Assembly (NCBI GenBank): GCA_903927685.1
Contig: CAIYOB010000697.1
Location: 1-17,796, forward strand
Reading direction: 5' to 3'
DNA: 17,796 nt
Source: an uncultured Planctomycetaceae bacterium
GTDB taxonomy: Bacteria; Planctomycetota; Planctomycetia; Pirellulales; Pirellulaceae
Shown here: positions 16,701 to 17,796 of the stretch, piece by piece
Layout: every line of letters starts with the position of its first letter
Position numbering within the stretch: the stretch's first letter is position 1
Notes under the pieces: model-generated
What the model was told of the DNA's origin: nothing
Seen by the model: only the letters and a program-made list of their open reading frames with translations
The model's database searches: none
Translations under genes and position numbers: made by a program

Positions 16701-17796
16701 ACGACGACTTGTCGGACGTGGTCGACCTGAGCAGTACCTTCGCGCAGATCACCGACCGGCTGTATGACGAGCAGGTTGTCCCGGAGCTGCGTTTCGCGAC
16801 TCTGGAGGAATTCGAGACGGAACTGGGCGCCGTGTTGGCGAGCTACACGGACAGCGAACTGCCGACGGGTTTCGACGTCGACCTCGCCTACGCCCCGGAT
16901 ACCGATACGGTGACTTTCAACTTCGCATTGAACAAGCTGTTCACGCGCGAGGTCGAGTTGAGCCTGGATTCGGGACTGGACCTGGGCCTGGCCGGCTCGT
17001 TGGACATGGCGGCGATCGGCGACGCCACGTTTGACGCCGCCGTCGCCCTGAGTTTCGGCGTCGGCGTCTATTTGGGCGATCTTGCCGACGGCTGGAGGCT
17101 GGACGACAGCACGCTGTTGTCGGACTTGAATGCCGGCGAGGGCGTCGACATCCTGGTGGGAATGACGGCGGACAACGCTGCGCCCGGCGACGGGCAACTG
17201 GGCGCCGACGTGACCTTCACCCTGGACATCCAGCGCGAGGACCGCAGCCAAGACGTTGTCCAGCCGCTGACCTTGCACTACGCGCCCAGTCCGACCGATC
17301 CGAGCCGCCCGGCCAGCAGCGACAACGACGACGTGGCCTCGCTGGTCAGCGATCTGAATCTGGTGCTGAAGGCCGCCGGACTGGAAGGGATCGTCCAGGC
17401 GGAAACGTACACCGCCTTGGACGCGGCAGGGCATGTGACGGAACAACGCCTGATGCTGCGGGGCGTGGCGACGGAGGCGGAGGGGCTATCGCCCATTCGC
17501 GCCCTGTCCATCCGCGGCGGCGAGGCCCTGGGGTTCGGCACCGACCAGGGCGGCAACTTCGCCGATTTGAGCATCACCGTCGGCGAGGATGCGGGGACCA
17601 CCTACGACGTCGACCTGGACGGAGTCCGCGACCTGGGCGACGTCATCGCGGCGATCGAGGCGCAGACCCGGGGTGACGTGACCGCCGAGATCAATGGCGA
17701 CGGCACCGGCCTGTCGCTGTCGGCGGACGGTGTGATCACGGTCTCGGCGGCATATACACCGACGCGATTCACTTCGGGCGGCGCGGATTCCGACGA
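13778..17796 (+). CDS. Large exported metzincin-type zinc metalloprotease with LEPR-XLL leader (3' end outside window)
   Basis: The frame is open for 1339 codons to the window edge, so the C-terminus is missing. A basic leader with LEALEDRRVLSA (48-59) marks a planctomycete exported protein. Residues 339 onward hold DTDADGLLDHWE and DMDQDGSVDLDL, calcium-binding repeats of the thrombospondin-3/EF type, followed by HQDLFLEIDWL, a segment I associate with secreted bacterial metalloproteases. The zinc site is HELGHNLTLRH (658-668), a full HExxHxxxxxH, with a Met-turn at M689 in SLMNYAHQ, so the enzyme should be an active metzincin peptidase. Two related 70-75 residue modules (about 523-600 and 699-768) flank that site. 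A canonical EF-hand loop, DADGDGVVEADE, lies at 16415-16450. The last part (about 17542-17733) resembles a flagellin hook-IN motif. The protein should act outside the cell or at the cell surface; its substrate is unknown. It is transcribed away from the lipid operon, so a functional link is not implied. Confidence 0.88.
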   Translation, partial: MLDTSWIRRHFLRTRPSGQHVSTSARRQRRKARAGRTNRDWLRSSLRLEALEDRRVLSAFYDLELLGSPPAPGPGSSESVMLVTRYGDENIEFTSGAGVPDIIASTNPLGTGTVWHSLGGSPAISRDGTIVVFAGDRGNGPGVFAVVDEGTGFGDVLRVAGETTVDDNPYDALAGVANHELGYDAAGNGIYLAAIDLDAALGIERMSLNGDSFDDDCFVVTLVATPSSASVDNPALSISTPLLFSAEAGIWSVRVDSQSELNSLSPQRIFHPTSPIPVVQVGDSLHGAEILAVEPATPIAAAEYDPDGVPRDVRRGDHYLSFTATTGGGDQLVWAAHLDTDADGLLDHWERAGGGIDMDQDGSVDLDLSALGASSTHQDLFLEIDWLAAAADHRNEPAPLVTSELVAMFAQAPIDNPDGTTGIRLHIDAGSGADAAGLPFSQDMGSGSLQGGDSIAMPGDPTAHLDVVTFGAAPTVAGTTARSFQDIKDSYFGTADKRARELAFHYAVLADFYSYFPSNTAPLTGTVSGGTGTTVTVSGMPFASYSTADLRGHAVGVISAATGAMQVRSITARGSGSQVAVDAAWDTTPAAGDQFVLLAGNSGIAEAGFYADPDNQGVPGNDILLTLGGQGLTSYTDPTGTTFNLLGNGFIQWRTLAHELGHNLTLRHGGVTLDDTAVRADPFSYLSLMNYAHQLRAPLTGFVTAAGSTSLTAVGTPFGSTNYARFTVEIIAGAGIGQTNEVASNTSQVLTLAGPWTTTPDASSMFRLSTGVDSYSQDSDPTFADWTYIELDFQNAFGSLGRTSGDSLGSASTSSDEATWADYADLNGGDLDRTAPSVDIWQAPGKGSLEDGGTIAKTRNLTVYISAPDDDVAEAYALFDADGDGVVEADEMVAAEWNATTELFEATIQGLSGPVGRRDLQALVLDTSGNSATDLVEVEVTHDYAFLANLFTDLGQALQNALPEIRSRVAIPFLDDDLSDVVDLSSTFAQITDRLYDEQVVPELRFATLEEFETELGAVLASYTDSELPTGFDVDLAYAPDTDTVTFNFALNKLFTREVELSLDSGLDLGLAGSLDMAAIGDATFDAAVALSFGVGVYLGDLADGWRLDDSTLLSDLNAGEGVDILVGMTADNAAPGDGQLGADVTFTLDIQREDRSQDVVQPLTLHYAPSPTDPSRPASSDNDDVASLVSDLNLVLKAAGLEGIVQAETYTALDAAGHVTEQRLMLRGVATEAEGLSPIRALSIRGGEALGFGTDQGGNFADLSITVGEDAGTTYDVDLDGVRDLGDVIAAIEAQTRGDVTAEINGDGTGLSLSADGVITVSAAYTPTRFTSGGADSD

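Overview
The window reads as GC-rich bacterial DNA, most probably from a planctomycete. The support is a Hanks-type Ser/Thr kinase with a single membrane span and a beta-helix-like outer part, and a very large exported protein carrying the N-terminal LEALEDRRVLSA motif (the LEPR-XLL type of leader typical of Planctomycetes). No tRNA, rRNA, CRISPR array or recognisable transposase gene was seen.

Layout. Positions 1-1902 (+) hold the 3' part of the kinase gene. Positions 1903-2073 hold a short leader-like remnant of an exported-protein gene. Positions 2074-13449 (-) hold a compact five-gene lipid/polyketide operon transcribed right to left: a WS/DGAT-condensation superfamily acyltransferase, a thioester-reductase-like protein with an SCP2-like tail, a 2300-residue iterative type I synthase (KS-CLF-AT-ACP-KR-DH), an Sfp-type phosphopantetheinyl transferase, and a FabL-type SDR. 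Positions 13450-13777 are a divergent intergenic region. From 13778 (+) to the window end runs the 5' part of a metzincin-type zinc metalloprotease gene; its reading frame has no stop in the window.

Proposed pathway (inference). The PPTase activates the single ACP. The synthase loads an extender unit and builds a chain with KS1 and an in-cis, Cys-less CLF-like KS2. Its own KR and DH reduce and dehydrate each beta-keto group. The synthase has no enoyl reductase, and the adjacent SDR carries the Y-x6-K active-site spacing of FabL-type enoyl-ACP reductases, so it may supply that step in trans. The thioester reductase would release the chain as an aldehyde or alcohol, and the WS/DGAT-like enzyme could esterify it. 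The overall set suggests a secondary-lipid (PUFA-synthase-like) pathway ending in a wax-ester-like or other esterified product.

Other structure. The operon is bracketed by same-orientation degenerate repeats (1893-1953 and 13641-13813) that include the 5' end of an exported-protein gene, which suggests the cluster was inserted at, or recombined with, such a gene. A perfect 17-bp palindrome (13431-13447) sits exactly at the operon's first start codon and is a candidate operator.
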